DNA of 32,093 nucleotides from Hyphomicrobiales bacterium (GTDB taxonomy: Bacteria; Pseudomonadota; Alphaproteobacteria; Rhizobiales; WTKA01): the NCBI GenBank assembly GCA_011524605.1, contig WTKA01000103.1, forward strand, positions 1-32,093. Reading direction: 5' to 3'. Positions 14,616 to 23,921 of this stretch are shown in pieces. A program made the position numbers and the translations under genes. The notes below the pieces were generated by a model. It saw nothing but the letters and a program-made list of their open reading frames with translations, ran no database searches and was not told the origin of the DNA. Every line of letters starts with the position of its first letter. Position 1 is the first letter of the stretch.

Positions 14616-15563
14616 ATGGATTTTTTAGATTTAGCTGCACCTATAGAGAAGATTGTAGAAGTTGTTTCGACTACGAGCGAAACAGTATTAATAGCGCTTG
14701 CAATGACTGTTCTGTTTAGTCTCTATAAAGGCCTTTCCTACGGATGGAACTTAGCCTTTCCGCAAAAATCAATATCTGGGATGATTACTACATATGCAAT
14801 TTATGTGTTAAATATGCTATTTGGACCTATAGCGCTTTTAAGCGTTTATTGGCTCCATGGTGTATATGAAGAATATAATCTCCAATTAATTCCGACAAGC
14901 TTTTGGAGCGATATTCCTTTTTGGATCGCTGGAATTTTAGCAATCATTTGCTATGATTTTGCAGATTATTGGAACCACCGTATCATGCATAATAAATGGC
15001 TTTGGCCGATTCATGCGATTCACCATTCAGATGAGCACGTCAATTGTATGACGACATTTAGAGTTCATTTTTTAGAAGTTGTTTTTATGAAAATCAGCTA
15101 TATATTTATTGTATCATGGGCGGGATTTTCACCAGAAGCAGCCGCTTTTGGCGCTGTTTTAAAAACAATACATAGTTTTTACGTGCATGGTGATGTAGAT
15201 TGGACACATGGGCCATTTAAATTATTCATTGCATCACCTCGTTTTCATAGATGGCATCACGCTAATTATCCAGAAGCTTTTGGTAAAAATTTATCAAATG
15301 TGATTCCGTTCTGGGACTATGTCTTTGGTACATATTATGATCCGGGTGCATGTAAAAAGAAAATGGGGGCAGATGGCGTGCCACATGCTGATCCTATTCG
15401 ACTGATAACTTTTCCGTTTATTGAATGGGCTAAAATGATTAAAGCAGCTTTGATTAAGACGGATGTGTCAACAGCACTCGAACATGAAAAAAAATGTGCT
15501 GAGTTGGAACAATCACATGAACCATCAAAATTACAGCACTCATTAGATGGTGAGAAGTCTTAA
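14616..15563 (+). CDS. Sterol desaturase / fatty acid hydroxylase superfamily protein
   Basis: Di-iron His motifs NHRIMH, HAIHHSDEH, FHRWHH; several TM segments. Confidence 0.92.
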   Translation: MDFLDLAAPIEKIVEVVSTTSETVLIALAMTVLFSLYKGLSYGWNLAFPQKSISGMITTYAIYVLNMLFGPIALLSVYWLHGVYEEYNLQLIPTSFWSDIPFWIAGILAIICYDFADYWNHRIMHNKWLWPIHAIHHSDEHVNCMTTFRVHFLEVVFMKISYIFIVSWAGFSPEAAAFGAVLKTIHSFYVHGDVDWTHGPFKLFIASPRFHRWHHANYPEAFGKNLSNVIPFWDYVFGTYYDPGACKKKMGADGVPHADPIRLITFPFIEWAKMIKAALIKTDVSTALEHEKKCAELEQSHEPSKLQHSLDGEKS

Positions 15564-16348
15564 AGATTAAAATTTGCACAAATTGGTACATGATCAGAGG
15601 GCTTATCTTGCCCTCTTATTTCTTTGTCAATCCAACAGTTTTCAAATAAGTCCGTCGCCTCAGGGCTCATTAAAATATGGTCAATTCTGATGCCATTATT
15701 TTTCTGCCAAGCCCCTGCTTGATAGTCCCAAAATGTATATTGGTGAGGGCGTCCGTCACTGGTTTCAAACGCATCTGTTAGGCCTAAATTTTTGAAGGCT
15801 CTAAATTTCTCTTGCGATTCAGGCCGAAAAAGCGCATCTCCCCACCAAGCTTTAGGGTCATGAACATCATTTTCAGTTGGGATAATATTATAATCACCAA
15901 CAATGATGAGCGGCTCTTCTTCCTCTAAAGCCTGTTTAACATAGTTATGCAGCCGATCCATCCAAGACAATTTATAGGGAAATTTATCCGTGTCGACAGG
16001 ATTCCCGTTAGGTAAATATATGCCGATAATGCGCATGGCTCCATTTTCGGTGATTGCGCGTGCTTCAATTAATCTAGCTTGTAAATCGTGCTCATCTCCA
16101 GGAAGCCCTCTTGAAATATCTTCCAATGGGAATTTTGATAATAAGGCAACGCCATTAAATGACTTTTGGCCATGAGTATACACATGATAGCCTAATTGTT
16201 CTATTTGCTCTTTTGGAAAATTCTCATCAATGGATTTTATTTCTTGCAAAGCAGCGATGTCAGGTTTTTCTGCTTCTAACCATGCGAGTAAAGTATCAAT
16301 ACGGGCTTTAATGCCGTTTATATTCCAGCTGGCAATATGTAAAGTCAT
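15560..16348 (-). CDS. xth: Exodeoxyribonuclease III
   Basis: IASWNINGIKARIDTLLAWLEAEKPDIAALQEIK, GDYNIIPTENDVHDPKAWWGD, GIRIDHILMSPE, SDHVPICANF. Overlaps the convergent desaturase gene by 4 bp (TTAA shared by both stops). Confidence 0.96.
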   Translation of the reverse strand: MTLHIASWNINGIKARIDTLLAWLEAEKPDIAALQEIKSIDENFPKEQIEQLGYHVYTHGQKSFNGVALLSKFPLEDISRGLPGDEHDLQARLIEARAITENGAMRIIGIYLPNGNPVDTDKFPYKLSWMDRLHNYVKQALEEEEPLIIVGDYNIIPTENDVHDPKAWWGDALFRPESQEKFRAFKNLGLTDAFETSDGRPHQYTFWDYQAGAWQKNNGIRIDHILMSPEATDLFENCWIDKEIRGQDKPSDHVPICANFNL

Positions 16349-16363
16349 AAATAAACCTAACTA

Positions 16364-16702
16364 TTAAATTGAAAAGCTTGTACCACATCCGCATGAAGCC
16401 GTTGTGTTGGGATTATTTATTTTAAAGCTTTGTCCGATTAAATCATCCACAAAATCAATTTCTGATCCCTCCATATATTGGATTGATATGGGGTCAATAA
16501 CGACTTTGCCGCCATTATTTTCTAAAATCAAATCTTGCTCTTGGATATTATCCGTTAAGTCAAAGGTATATTGAAAGCCTGAACAGCCGCCGCCAACAAC
16601 AGCAATTCGCAGGACGCCACCATTATTGTCTTTCGAATTTTGGACAATTTCATGAATACGCTTACCGGCATTTTCTGAAAGTGTAATATTTGCATTATTC
16701 AT
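16364..16702 (-). CDS. erpA: Iron-sulfur cluster insertion protein ErpA/HesB family
   Basis: A-type carrier Cys motif (GGGCSGFQYTFDL ... TTASCGCGTSFSI). Start at MNNANITL (16702) preferred over 16729; purine-rich GGAGG just upstream. Confidence 0.9.
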   Translation of the reverse strand: MNNANITLSENAGKRIHEIVQNSKDNNGGVLRIAVVGGGCSGFQYTFDLTDNIQEQDLILENNGGKVVIDPISIQYMEGSEIDFVDDLIGQSFKINNPNTTASCGCGTSFSI

Positions 16703-16764
16703 GGGCGAACCTCCATAATTCAAATGCATATATAAATGTCTTCGTCGTCCATTACAATAAGCAA

Positions 16765-16789
16765 TCCTATTTTAGACTATAAAATAGGA
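16765..16789. promoter_or_regulatory. Perfect 10-bp inverted repeat upstream of erpA
   Basis: TCCTATTTTA-GACTA-TAAAATAGGA, between divergent erpA and argS. Confidence 0.6.
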
Positions 16790-17101
16790 ATAGCGAAAGC
16801 TGTAATGAATATATTTTTTTATAGTTATATTCTATAATTATTGCAGTTGTATTCTAGTGAAAATATTATTTTTAATAATCTTTATAAGCGGTTAGTCCTA
16901 TTGGCGAGCAAAAAATGGTTCATTTTGGCGCATATTGGTTGTTTTTTGTTCACTAACAAAAGAAAATACTTTAATTAATCTAGCCTTCTTAATTGAAACC
17001 CATTATTATTGTAAATGAAGAATTAATTATAAGATTAATATATGGAAAGTGATTTCATCACATGCCATATCGTGAAAAATAAAAAGAATATAGTTATAGT
17101 T

Positions 17102-18853
17102 ATGGATATATATCTTAAGCTTGAGCAAGATATTGCAGCAGTTTTGAAAAAGCTGACAGAAGAGCATGATTTCGATTTGAATTTAAATGAAATATCTATT
17201 CAAGTTGAAGCGCCCAAAGATAGCTCCCACGGGGATCTTTCATGCAATATAGCCATGATGCTTTCAAAAAAACTGAAAAAAAACCCAAGGGAAATTGCTC
17301 AGCTTTTTAAAGACGAGTGTGAAAGCCTTTCTGATTATCAAGAGGTTTCTATCGCAGGTCCTGGTTTTTTGAATTTTAAACTCGCCTTGAGTGTTTGGCA
17401 TCAAGTTGTTAAAGATAATTTGAGCGAATTTCCTAAATTAAAATTAGGGCAAAACCGTAAAATTAATGTTGAATATGTATCAGCAAACCCAACAGGGCCA
17501 TTGCATGTTGGGCATGTAAGGGGCGCGGTATTTGGTGATGCCTTATCTAATTTACTTGAAAAAGCAGGCTATTTCGTCACAAGAGAATATTATGTAAATG
17601 ATGCCGGTGGGCAAATCAATGTATTGGCGCAATCAGCCTATCTTCGATATCTTGAAGCATTAGGTGAAGATATTGGTGAAATCCCTGAGGGCTATTATCC
17701 TGGTGATTATCTAATTTCACTCGGTCAATCTTTGGCAAATGAATTTGGCGAAACGCTTAAATCAATGGATGAAGAAAAGCGGATTGATATTTTAAAAGGA
17801 TATTCAGTATTAGCCATGCTTGATATGATTAAGCTGGATCTTGCTTCTTTAGATATTCATCATGATATCTTTTTCTCTGAACAAACCCTAGCGGAAGGTG
17901 AGTTCAATAAAATCGCTCAAATGCAGGGTTTTCTTGAAAGTGAAGGTCATGTTTATCATGGGCGTTTAGACCCGCCTAAAGGGAAGCTTCCCGATGACTG
18001 GGAAGACCGAGAACAGCTATTGTTTAAAGCCAAAAAATTTGGTGATGACAGCGATCGCGCTTTAAGAAAATCTAACGGAGACCATACCTATTTTGCTGCT
18101 GATGCTGCTTATGCTTATGACAAATTTATGCGCGGCTATAAAGATATGATCTTTGTTCTGGGCGCTGATCATACAGGCTATGTCAAGCGCCTTAACGCCG
18201 TCGCAAAAGCAGTAAGTGGCGGGCAAGCGGAAGTCGATGTTAAAATTTGCCAACTCGTAAAATTGATCAAAGACGGCTCGCCCTTTAAAATGTCGAAAAG
18301 AGCAGGCACTATGGTCTACCTAAGCGATATTGTTGAAGAGGTTGGTACAGACGCTATTCGCTTTATGATGTTATTTAGAAAGAATGAAGCGCCGCTTGAT
18401 TTTGATATGACAAAGGTTTTGGAGCAAAATCGCGATAACCCTGTCTTTTATGTGCAATATGCACACGCAAGATGCGCCTCTGTCTTTAGGAATCAGTTAA
18501 GAGATATGCCTGATTTAGAATCAAATATTGACACGCTTTGTGCAGCAAATCTTGAAATTTTAAGTCATGAAGTTGAATTGGCGCTGATTTCATCTATAGC
18601 AGGTTATTCAAAGATGTTGAAATCTGCTGCAATTTCGCATGAACCGCACAGAATTGCCTTTTATCTGTTTGACTTAGCATCAAATTTTCATACTCTATGG
18701 TCTAAAGGGAAAGAAGAGCCTAGCTTGCGTTTTATTCATCAAGATGATGAGGGGGCTACTTTAGCACGTCTTGCTTTAGTAAAAGCAACACAGACAATTT
18801 TGGCTGATGGCTTGAAAATTCTTGGTGTACATGCTCCTGAGTCAATGAATTAA
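17102..18853 (+). CDS. argS: Arginyl-tRNA synthetase
   Basis: VNVEYVSANPTGPLHVGHVRGAVFGDAL-type HIGH motif (KINVEYVSANPTGPLHVGHVRGA), KMSKRAGT. The track start is 17042; Met at 17102 (MDIYLKLEQDI) is more likely. Confidence 0.97.
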   Translation: MDIYLKLEQDIAAVLKKLTEEHDFDLNLNEISIQVEAPKDSSHGDLSCNIAMMLSKKLKKNPREIAQLFKDECESLSDYQEVSIAGPGFLNFKLALSVWHQVVKDNLSEFPKLKLGQNRKINVEYVSANPTGPLHVGHVRGAVFGDALSNLLEKAGYFVTREYYVNDAGGQINVLAQSAYLRYLEALGEDIGEIPEGYYPGDYLISLGQSLANEFGETLKSMDEEKRIDILKGYSVLAMLDMIKLDLASLDIHHDIFFSEQTLAEGEFNKIAQMQGFLESEGHVYHGRLDPPKGKLPDDWEDREQLLFKAKKFGDDSDRALRKSNGDHTYFAADAAYAYDKFMRGYKDMIFVLGADHTGYVKRLNAVAKAVSGGQAEVDVKICQLVKLIKDGSPFKMSKRAGTMVYLSDIVEEVGTDAIRFMMLFRKNEAPLDFDMTKVLEQNRDNPVFYVQYAHARCASVFRNQLRDMPDLESNIDTLCAANLEILSHEVELALISSIAGYSKMLKSAAISHEPHRIAFYLFDLASNFHTLWSKGKEEPSLRFIHQDDEGATLARLALVKATQTILADGLKILGVHAPESMN

Positions 18854-18914
18854 AACTTAATATATAATTTAATTGTAATATTATGATGAAATAAGGGTAA
18901 TTTGGATATAATAT

Positions 18915-21905
18915 ATGGACGATAAATCCAAAACAGATCAGCAAAATGAATTGCAAAACCATAAGGGTAATTCTAACAATTCGCCTGCTGATTTGAAAAA
19001 TATATCAAGGGATCAGACCCCACCATCTCAGCAAGATAATGCACTTTCTGCTGCTGAGCGCTTGCGTGTTTTACGTGAAAATAATGCTAAATATTCTGGT
19101 GTAGAACGTAGGCCTGAAGCTGTTTCAGCTAAATCTTCTTCATCATTACTTTCTTCTTCTTTGCAAAATCGTCAAAACCAAACTTCTCAATCATCGTCAG
19201 GGCCAGATATTGGTCATTCACGTACAAATCTACATGAAGCTGCAAGACGTGCAGCGCAAAGGCTGCAAGAAAGAGAAGCTAGTCAAAATACAGGCACATC
19301 ATCTGAAAGCTTAGGGGCAAGTAAAATAGTTTCACCTGCCTTAAATACAGAAGCAAAGCCTGCGGACACGGGCTCTAATATTCAAAATTCGGTTGATAGC
19401 CTTGCGAATAATAGTCCTTCCAATGCTTATGGTGGGCATGGCTCTGCTTTGGAAGAGCTTCGCGCGCGCGTCAAGGCAAGAACAGAGGCGTTGAAGCAGC
19501 AAAAGAGCGAAGAAGCGCCTGTCACTGAAACGTTGGATCAAAAATCAAATGATGGTTCTTCTGGCGAGAGTAGACAAAAATATATTGTTGAACCTTTAGA
19601 TCAAAAGCTAGATGCTGATAAAGTTGTAAGCGAAGAGGGTAGTTTAGAGCAGCCTTCTAATATTGTTGCTCAAGAAGTAAGTTTTGAGCTTTCAGAAAAT
19701 TCTAATAGTTTAAATATACGGCCTTCCGTACCAGAAGAAGAAAGTTTGGTTTCACCATCGCAGAATGTTTATAATCAAACTCAAGCGGTTGATAGCGGGT
19801 ATCAAGAAGAAAGTTTTTCTACATCTGATCAGGCTGGTGAAATTAACAATCCTATATCAGAAGTAGAAGATGAACAAACTGAGGCAATTCGATCTGACGC
19901 GATAGATGAGCCGCTGCAATCTGATAATATTGAAGATATGCAACAGCCGGAAGCTGAGCCAAGCTTAGACGTGAGCACACCTGAAGAGGTTCCTTCTTGG
20001 ATTAGAAGATATACTGAAAAGCAGAGTGAAGTAAAACAAAGTGAGGTTAAGCAAAGTGAGATAAGGCAAAGTCAGCCTGATGACATAGTCGCGAGCTCAC
20101 TAAGCGATGAAGCTGATGACAATCATATAGCGGATGATAATCATATAGAAGATTCGGAACCTGAGTTCGATGATAGAAATGCTGAAGCTCAGGCATTGGC
20201 AAATTTAGTCTCATCTCAACAAAGTTTTGATATATCTCCTTCTTTGCCTGTTGATCAATCTCATACTCCTAATGAAATAGTGGAGCATGAGGTCGGGTTA
20301 GAGCAGCCTCAGGCATTTGATGAAGATGTTACTACAAGTGATGATTTATTCGATATAAATGAGCTTGATCTTGGCGGTCTTGAAGAACCGCTTGACACAT
20401 CTGTTTATCAGCAAACTCATAATGAGCCTCAGTATGAGCGTGAAGACCTTGACGTTTTAAATGCTCTAAGTGATTTGGATTTTAACTCAGGCCTGCCAGA
20501 GGATCAAACTCAACCTTCAATCGATGATTATGATCCTTCTTCGGCACAGGGTAGTTATGATGAATATCAACAAAACAACGATCGTTATCAAGAGCCATCT
20601 GATAATGATTTGGAACTTGATATTGATTTTGATGCGCTGGATTTAGCGCTAGATTCGAATAATAACTTAGCTTCTCATAGTCATGAAGAGCAGGCCTCTT
20701 TGTCAGAGGACAGATGGGCTCTAAATGATCCTATTGAAACAGAGCAAACTCATCAGTTTGATTTTGTTGAAGAAGATTTATCAAGGCATGATCAAGGCGA
20801 TATGCATGCGCCTCTCGCTGATCAAAATATAAGCAATAATGACTTCTCTCTTGATGATGATTGGTTAGATGATGAGCCTGTTAATGAGCGAAATTACCAA
20901 GAGCAAAAGAAAAGCGGTGGGTTTTTTGAAGGTAAAGGTATTTTAGCTATCTTAGCATTTGTCGGTATATTATTCATCGGTGCTTCTGGTGCTATTATAT
21001 ATAAACTACAATCTGTAAATGAAGCTGATTCTGCTATTCCAGTTATATCTTCACCTCAAGATCCATCTAAAATTGATGTAAGGCAAGTCGAGGAGGGCAG
21101 TGGCATTGCTTCTTCTCAAGATAATAGTCAAGATAATGTTCAGATTGTTGATCGTGAACAAGAGGCTTTCATTTTACCCCAAAGCAATAGTCAAAACCCA
21201 ATCACGCCGAATGCGGATCTTCAGGTAAGAACAATTACAATTGGGCAAAGTGAGGATGATAGTCCTTTACTACCAAATCAATTCCCAAATTCATCGTCCT
21301 TATCTGCTCAGAATGATACTATTATTCCTCAAGTTAATAATAGCAATGATGGGATTAGTAATTTAATCGAATCTGAATTAGGCAATTGGCAGGGGATTGA
21401 ACAGGTGCAACCACAGCGTAATCCTGGTTCGCCTGTCAATATACCAGTTTCTTCGGCACGTAGCTTGCAAGTGAATGAGCAAGCGCCGCAAATCACAACG
21501 CCAGCACGGGTTATAGAAAACCAAGTTCAAACAAATACCCAAGCTACGGTTCAAGCTGTAACACCGCAAACGCAATCAACGCCTTTGCAAATTGTCAACA
21601 ACCAGAGTTTGAATACTTCTGCTAACGCTGCTCAACCGTCTAATGTTGCAGCCACTGGTTCTTATTCTGTGCAACTATCATCGCAGCGCAGTGATGGTGC
21701 AGCTAGACAAACATTTGCTTCTTTACAAAGGCGCTATGGTAATGTGTTAGGGGGATATGCTCCTTTAATTACACCAAGAGAGATCTCAGGCCGTGGTACT
21801 TTTTATCAAGTCAAAGTCGGGCAATTCTCGTCTCAATCTGAAGCAAATAGCCTATGTAATGCGCTAAAAATACAAGGCGGAGATTGCTTTGTTACGCGCA
21901 ACTAG
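18915..21905 (+). CDS. Large acidic low-complexity protein with one TM and a C-terminal SPOR domain
   Basis: Long D/E/Q/S-rich region, TM segment GILAILAFVGILFIGASGAIIYKL, C-terminal SPOR (GSYSVQLSSQRSDGAARQTFASLQRRYGNVLGGYAPLI ... FYQVKVGQFSSQSEANSLCNALKIQGGDCFV). Confidence 0.9.
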   Translation: MDDKSKTDQQNELQNHKGNSNNSPADLKNISRDQTPPSQQDNALSAAERLRVLRENNAKYSGVERRPEAVSAKSSSSLLSSSLQNRQNQTSQSSSGPDIGHSRTNLHEAARRAAQRLQEREASQNTGTSSESLGASKIVSPALNTEAKPADTGSNIQNSVDSLANNSPSNAYGGHGSALEELRARVKARTEALKQQKSEEAPVTETLDQKSNDGSSGESRQKYIVEPLDQKLDADKVVSEEGSLEQPSNIVAQEVSFELSENSNSLNIRPSVPEEESLVSPSQNVYNQTQAVDSGYQEESFSTSDQAGEINNPISEVEDEQTEAIRSDAIDEPLQSDNIEDMQQPEAEPSLDVSTPEEVPSWIRRYTEKQSEVKQSEVKQSEIRQSQPDDIVASSLSDEADDNHIADDNHIEDSEPEFDDRNAEAQALANLVSSQQSFDISPSLPVDQSHTPNEIVEHEVGLEQPQAFDEDVTTSDDLFDINELDLGGLEEPLDTSVYQQTHNEPQYEREDLDVLNALSDLDFNSGLPEDQTQPSIDDYDPSSAQGSYDEYQQNNDRYQEPSDNDLELDIDFDALDLALDSNNNLASHSHEEQASLSEDRWALNDPIETEQTHQFDFVEEDLSRHDQGDMHAPLADQNISNNDFSLDDDWLDDEPVNERNYQEQKKSGGFFEGKGILAILAFVGILFIGASGAIIYKLQSVNEADSAIPVISSPQDPSKIDVRQVEEGSGIASSQDNSQDNVQIVDREQEAFILPQSNSQNPITPNADLQVRTITIGQSEDDSPLLPNQFPNSSSLSAQNDTIIPQVNNSNDGISNLIESELGNWQGIEQVQPQRNPGSPVNIPVSSARSLQVNEQAPQITTPARVIENQVQTNTQATVQAVTPQTQSTPLQIVNNQSLNTSANAAQPSNVAATGSYSVQLSSQRSDGAARQTFASLQRRYGNVLGGYAPLITPREISGRGTFYQVKVGQFSSQSEANSLCNALKIQGGDCFVTRN
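20019..20078 (+). repeat. 15-bp in-frame tandem repeat (about 4 units) in the SPOR protein gene
   Basis: AAGCAGAGTGAAGTA / AAACAAAGTGAGGTT / AAGCAAAGTGAGATA / AGGCAAAGTCAGCCT, encoding KQSEV-KQSEV-KQSEI-RQSQP. Confidence 0.85.
20115..20150 (+). repeat. 18-bp in-frame tandem duplication in the SPOR protein gene
   Basis: GATGACAATCATATAGCG / GATGATAATCATATAGAA, encoding DDNHIA-DDNHIE. Confidence 0.8.
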
Positions 21906-21917
21906 TTTGGGGTCAGC

Positions 21918-22871
21918 ATGACGCGTAAGCCAGTTATTATCAGTTGCTCAACTTTATCTCTTTCGAAAGAGGAAATATCTTTAATTCAAGACTATCAGCC
22001 ATGGGGGCTTATTCTATTTGGGCGTAATATTCAAAGCCAGCCTCAAGTCAAAGAGCTTACAGACCACTTTAAAAGTCTTGTTAAGGATAACAATGCTCCT
22101 GTCTTGATAGATCAAGAAGGGGGGCGCGTGCAAAGATTGGCACCGCCTGATTGGCCGCAATATCCATCTATGGGCGATATTGCAGAGTTATATAGTCAAA
22201 ATTCAGGGGAAGGCTTAAAGCTTTTAACACAAACAATTCAGTCCATAAGCGCGGATTTGAAAGCTTGTGGGATTAATGTGAATTGTGCCCCTGTTGCTGA
22301 CTTAAGGCTGCCAAATACAGATCCGGTTATAGGGAAACGCGCTTTTGCTGCTGATGTAGAAACGACAACTAAATTAGCTGGACATGCAGCTTCTGTCTTT
22401 TTAGAAAATAGCATTTTACCCGTTCTTAAACATGTGCCAGGTTATGGTCGTGTAAATGCAGACCCTCATTTTAAGCTGCCCTTTGTAAAAGGTGAGCTTA
22501 AAACGTTAGAGGATGCTGATTTTAAGCCTTTTAAGGCACTTAGCCACATAAAATCTATGATGGTTGCTCATATCTGTTATGAGGCACTGAACCCAACAGT
22601 TCCAGCAACGCAAAGCCCTGAAATTTTACAGTCGCTTATCCGAGATGATTGGCATTATGACGGTCTGTTAATGACGGATGATATTATGATGCAAGCCTTG
22701 CAAGGCGATGTTGTTCAGCGTTCTTTAGCTTCTTGGCGTGCTGGCATGGACATAATATTGCATTGTTCAGGGAAAATTCAAGAAACAACACAGCTTTTAG
22801 AAAATACGCCAATAGCGTCAGAGCAAACAGCAAGACGTATGAGAGAATTTCAAGATCAACTTACTGTTTAA
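21918..22871 (+). CDS. nagZ: Beta-N-acetylhexosaminidase (GH3, NagZ)
   Basis: GLILFGRNIQSQPQVKELTD, LIDQEGGRVQRLAPPDWPQYP, LKHVPGYGRVNADPHFKLP, GLLMTDDIMMQAL. Confidence 0.94.
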   Translation: MTRKPVIISCSTLSLSKEEISLIQDYQPWGLILFGRNIQSQPQVKELTDHFKSLVKDNNAPVLIDQEGGRVQRLAPPDWPQYPSMGDIAELYSQNSGEGLKLLTQTIQSISADLKACGINVNCAPVADLRLPNTDPVIGKRAFAADVETTTKLAGHAASVFLENSILPVLKHVPGYGRVNADPHFKLPFVKGELKTLEDADFKPFKALSHIKSMMVAHICYEALNPTVPATQSPEILQSLIRDDWHYDGLLMTDDIMMQALQGDVVQRSLASWRAGMDIILHCSGKIQETTQLLENTPIASEQTARRMREFQDQLTV

Positions 22872-22923
22872 TTGCGTTTTTTTCTATTCATAAAGAAGAG
22901 TTGGTAGGGCAGAATGGGTTAAC

Positions 22924-22943
22924 AATCACGTCCTGAGCCTAGG
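22924..22943. repeat. 20-bp exact intergenic repeat, copy 2 (AATCACGTCCTGAGCCTAGG)
   Basis: Identical to 37-56. Confidence 0.85.
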
Positions 22944-23022
22944 TTATGCACATAAAAGCAAGGTCTGAATATTGGAATAGTCTACATTATCCCATATATT
23001 AATATTGGATTAATGAAAATAA

Positions 23023-23880
23023 ATGGCACACCAAAATAAGATTTACGCTTTGGCTGAAAAAAACGCAAAAACACAAAAAGAGATTGATGAAGCAAGTGTG
23101 AAAGAATTTGACTTTCATAAAGAGAATGTCGGCACGTCATCCATGGAGCTGATTTTAAATATCAAAGGTTTTGAAGGGCCTATTGATATGCTTCTTCATC
23201 TGGCACGTAAGCAAAAAGTAGATTTATCAGAGATTTCTGTTTTGCACATAGTCAAGCAATATCTGTCTTTTATTGATAGAGCAAAAAAGCTCCGTGTTGA
23301 ACTAGCAGCAGATTATCTTGTGATGGCTGCATGGCTTGCTTTTTTAAAGTCAAAGCTTTTGCTTCCTGTCGTTGAAGAGGAAGATGAGGTCGGTGCCGAG
23401 CTCGCAGAGCATTTGCAATTTCGGTTGAAACAGCTTGAATCAATGCGCCATGCGGCAAAAAATTTATTTGAACGTCCAAAGCTAGGCGTGGAGGTTTTTG
23501 CCCGCGCTGAGCCTGAGGGTGTTGTGATTAATAAGCAAAAAGAATTTGAAGCTAGCTTATATGACTTGCTTAATGCATATGCAGATCAAGCGCAGCGAAA
23601 TCAAAAAATCTCTTATGAGATTAAAAAGCGTGAAGTTTGGTCAATTACCGATGTCAGAACGAAGCTAGACGGGAAAATGACTGAGATATTAGATTGGGAA
23701 AGCTTAGATCTTTTGCTAGACCAGTTTAAAACAAGCCCTGATCTTGATGAAACAGTAACTGCCTCTGGCTTTGGTGCCATGCTAGAATATGCGAAAGAGG
23801 GCATTATTGATCTCAAGCAATCAGAGCATTTTTCACCGATCTATTTAAAATCCCGTTCTGAATTAAACTATTCAATTTAA
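23023..23880 (+). CDS. scpA: Segregation and condensation protein A
   Basis: GFEGPIDMLLHLARKQKVDLSEISVLHIVKQYLSFIDRAKKLRVELAADYLVMAAWLAFLKSKLLLP; upstream of scpB. Confidence 0.93.
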   Translation: MAHQNKIYALAEKNAKTQKEIDEASVKEFDFHKENVGTSSMELILNIKGFEGPIDMLLHLARKQKVDLSEISVLHIVKQYLSFIDRAKKLRVELAADYLVMAAWLAFLKSKLLLPVVEEEDEVGAELAEHLQFRLKQLESMRHAAKNLFERPKLGVEVFARAEPEGVVINKQKEFEASLYDLLNAYADQAQRNQKISYEIKKREVWSITDVRTKLDGKMTEILDWESLDLLLDQFKTSPDLDETVTASGFGAMLEYAKEGIIDLKQSEHFSPIYLKSRSELNYSI

Positions 23881-23921
23881 TATATAGTTTTGCTGACTTA
23901 AAATAAATTATAAATGAGGAA

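Noticed and set aside
15560-15563. Four-base TTAA shared by the stop codons of the desaturase and xth genes
   Set aside because: A simple consequence of convergent overlap at a palindromic TTAA; no evidence of function.
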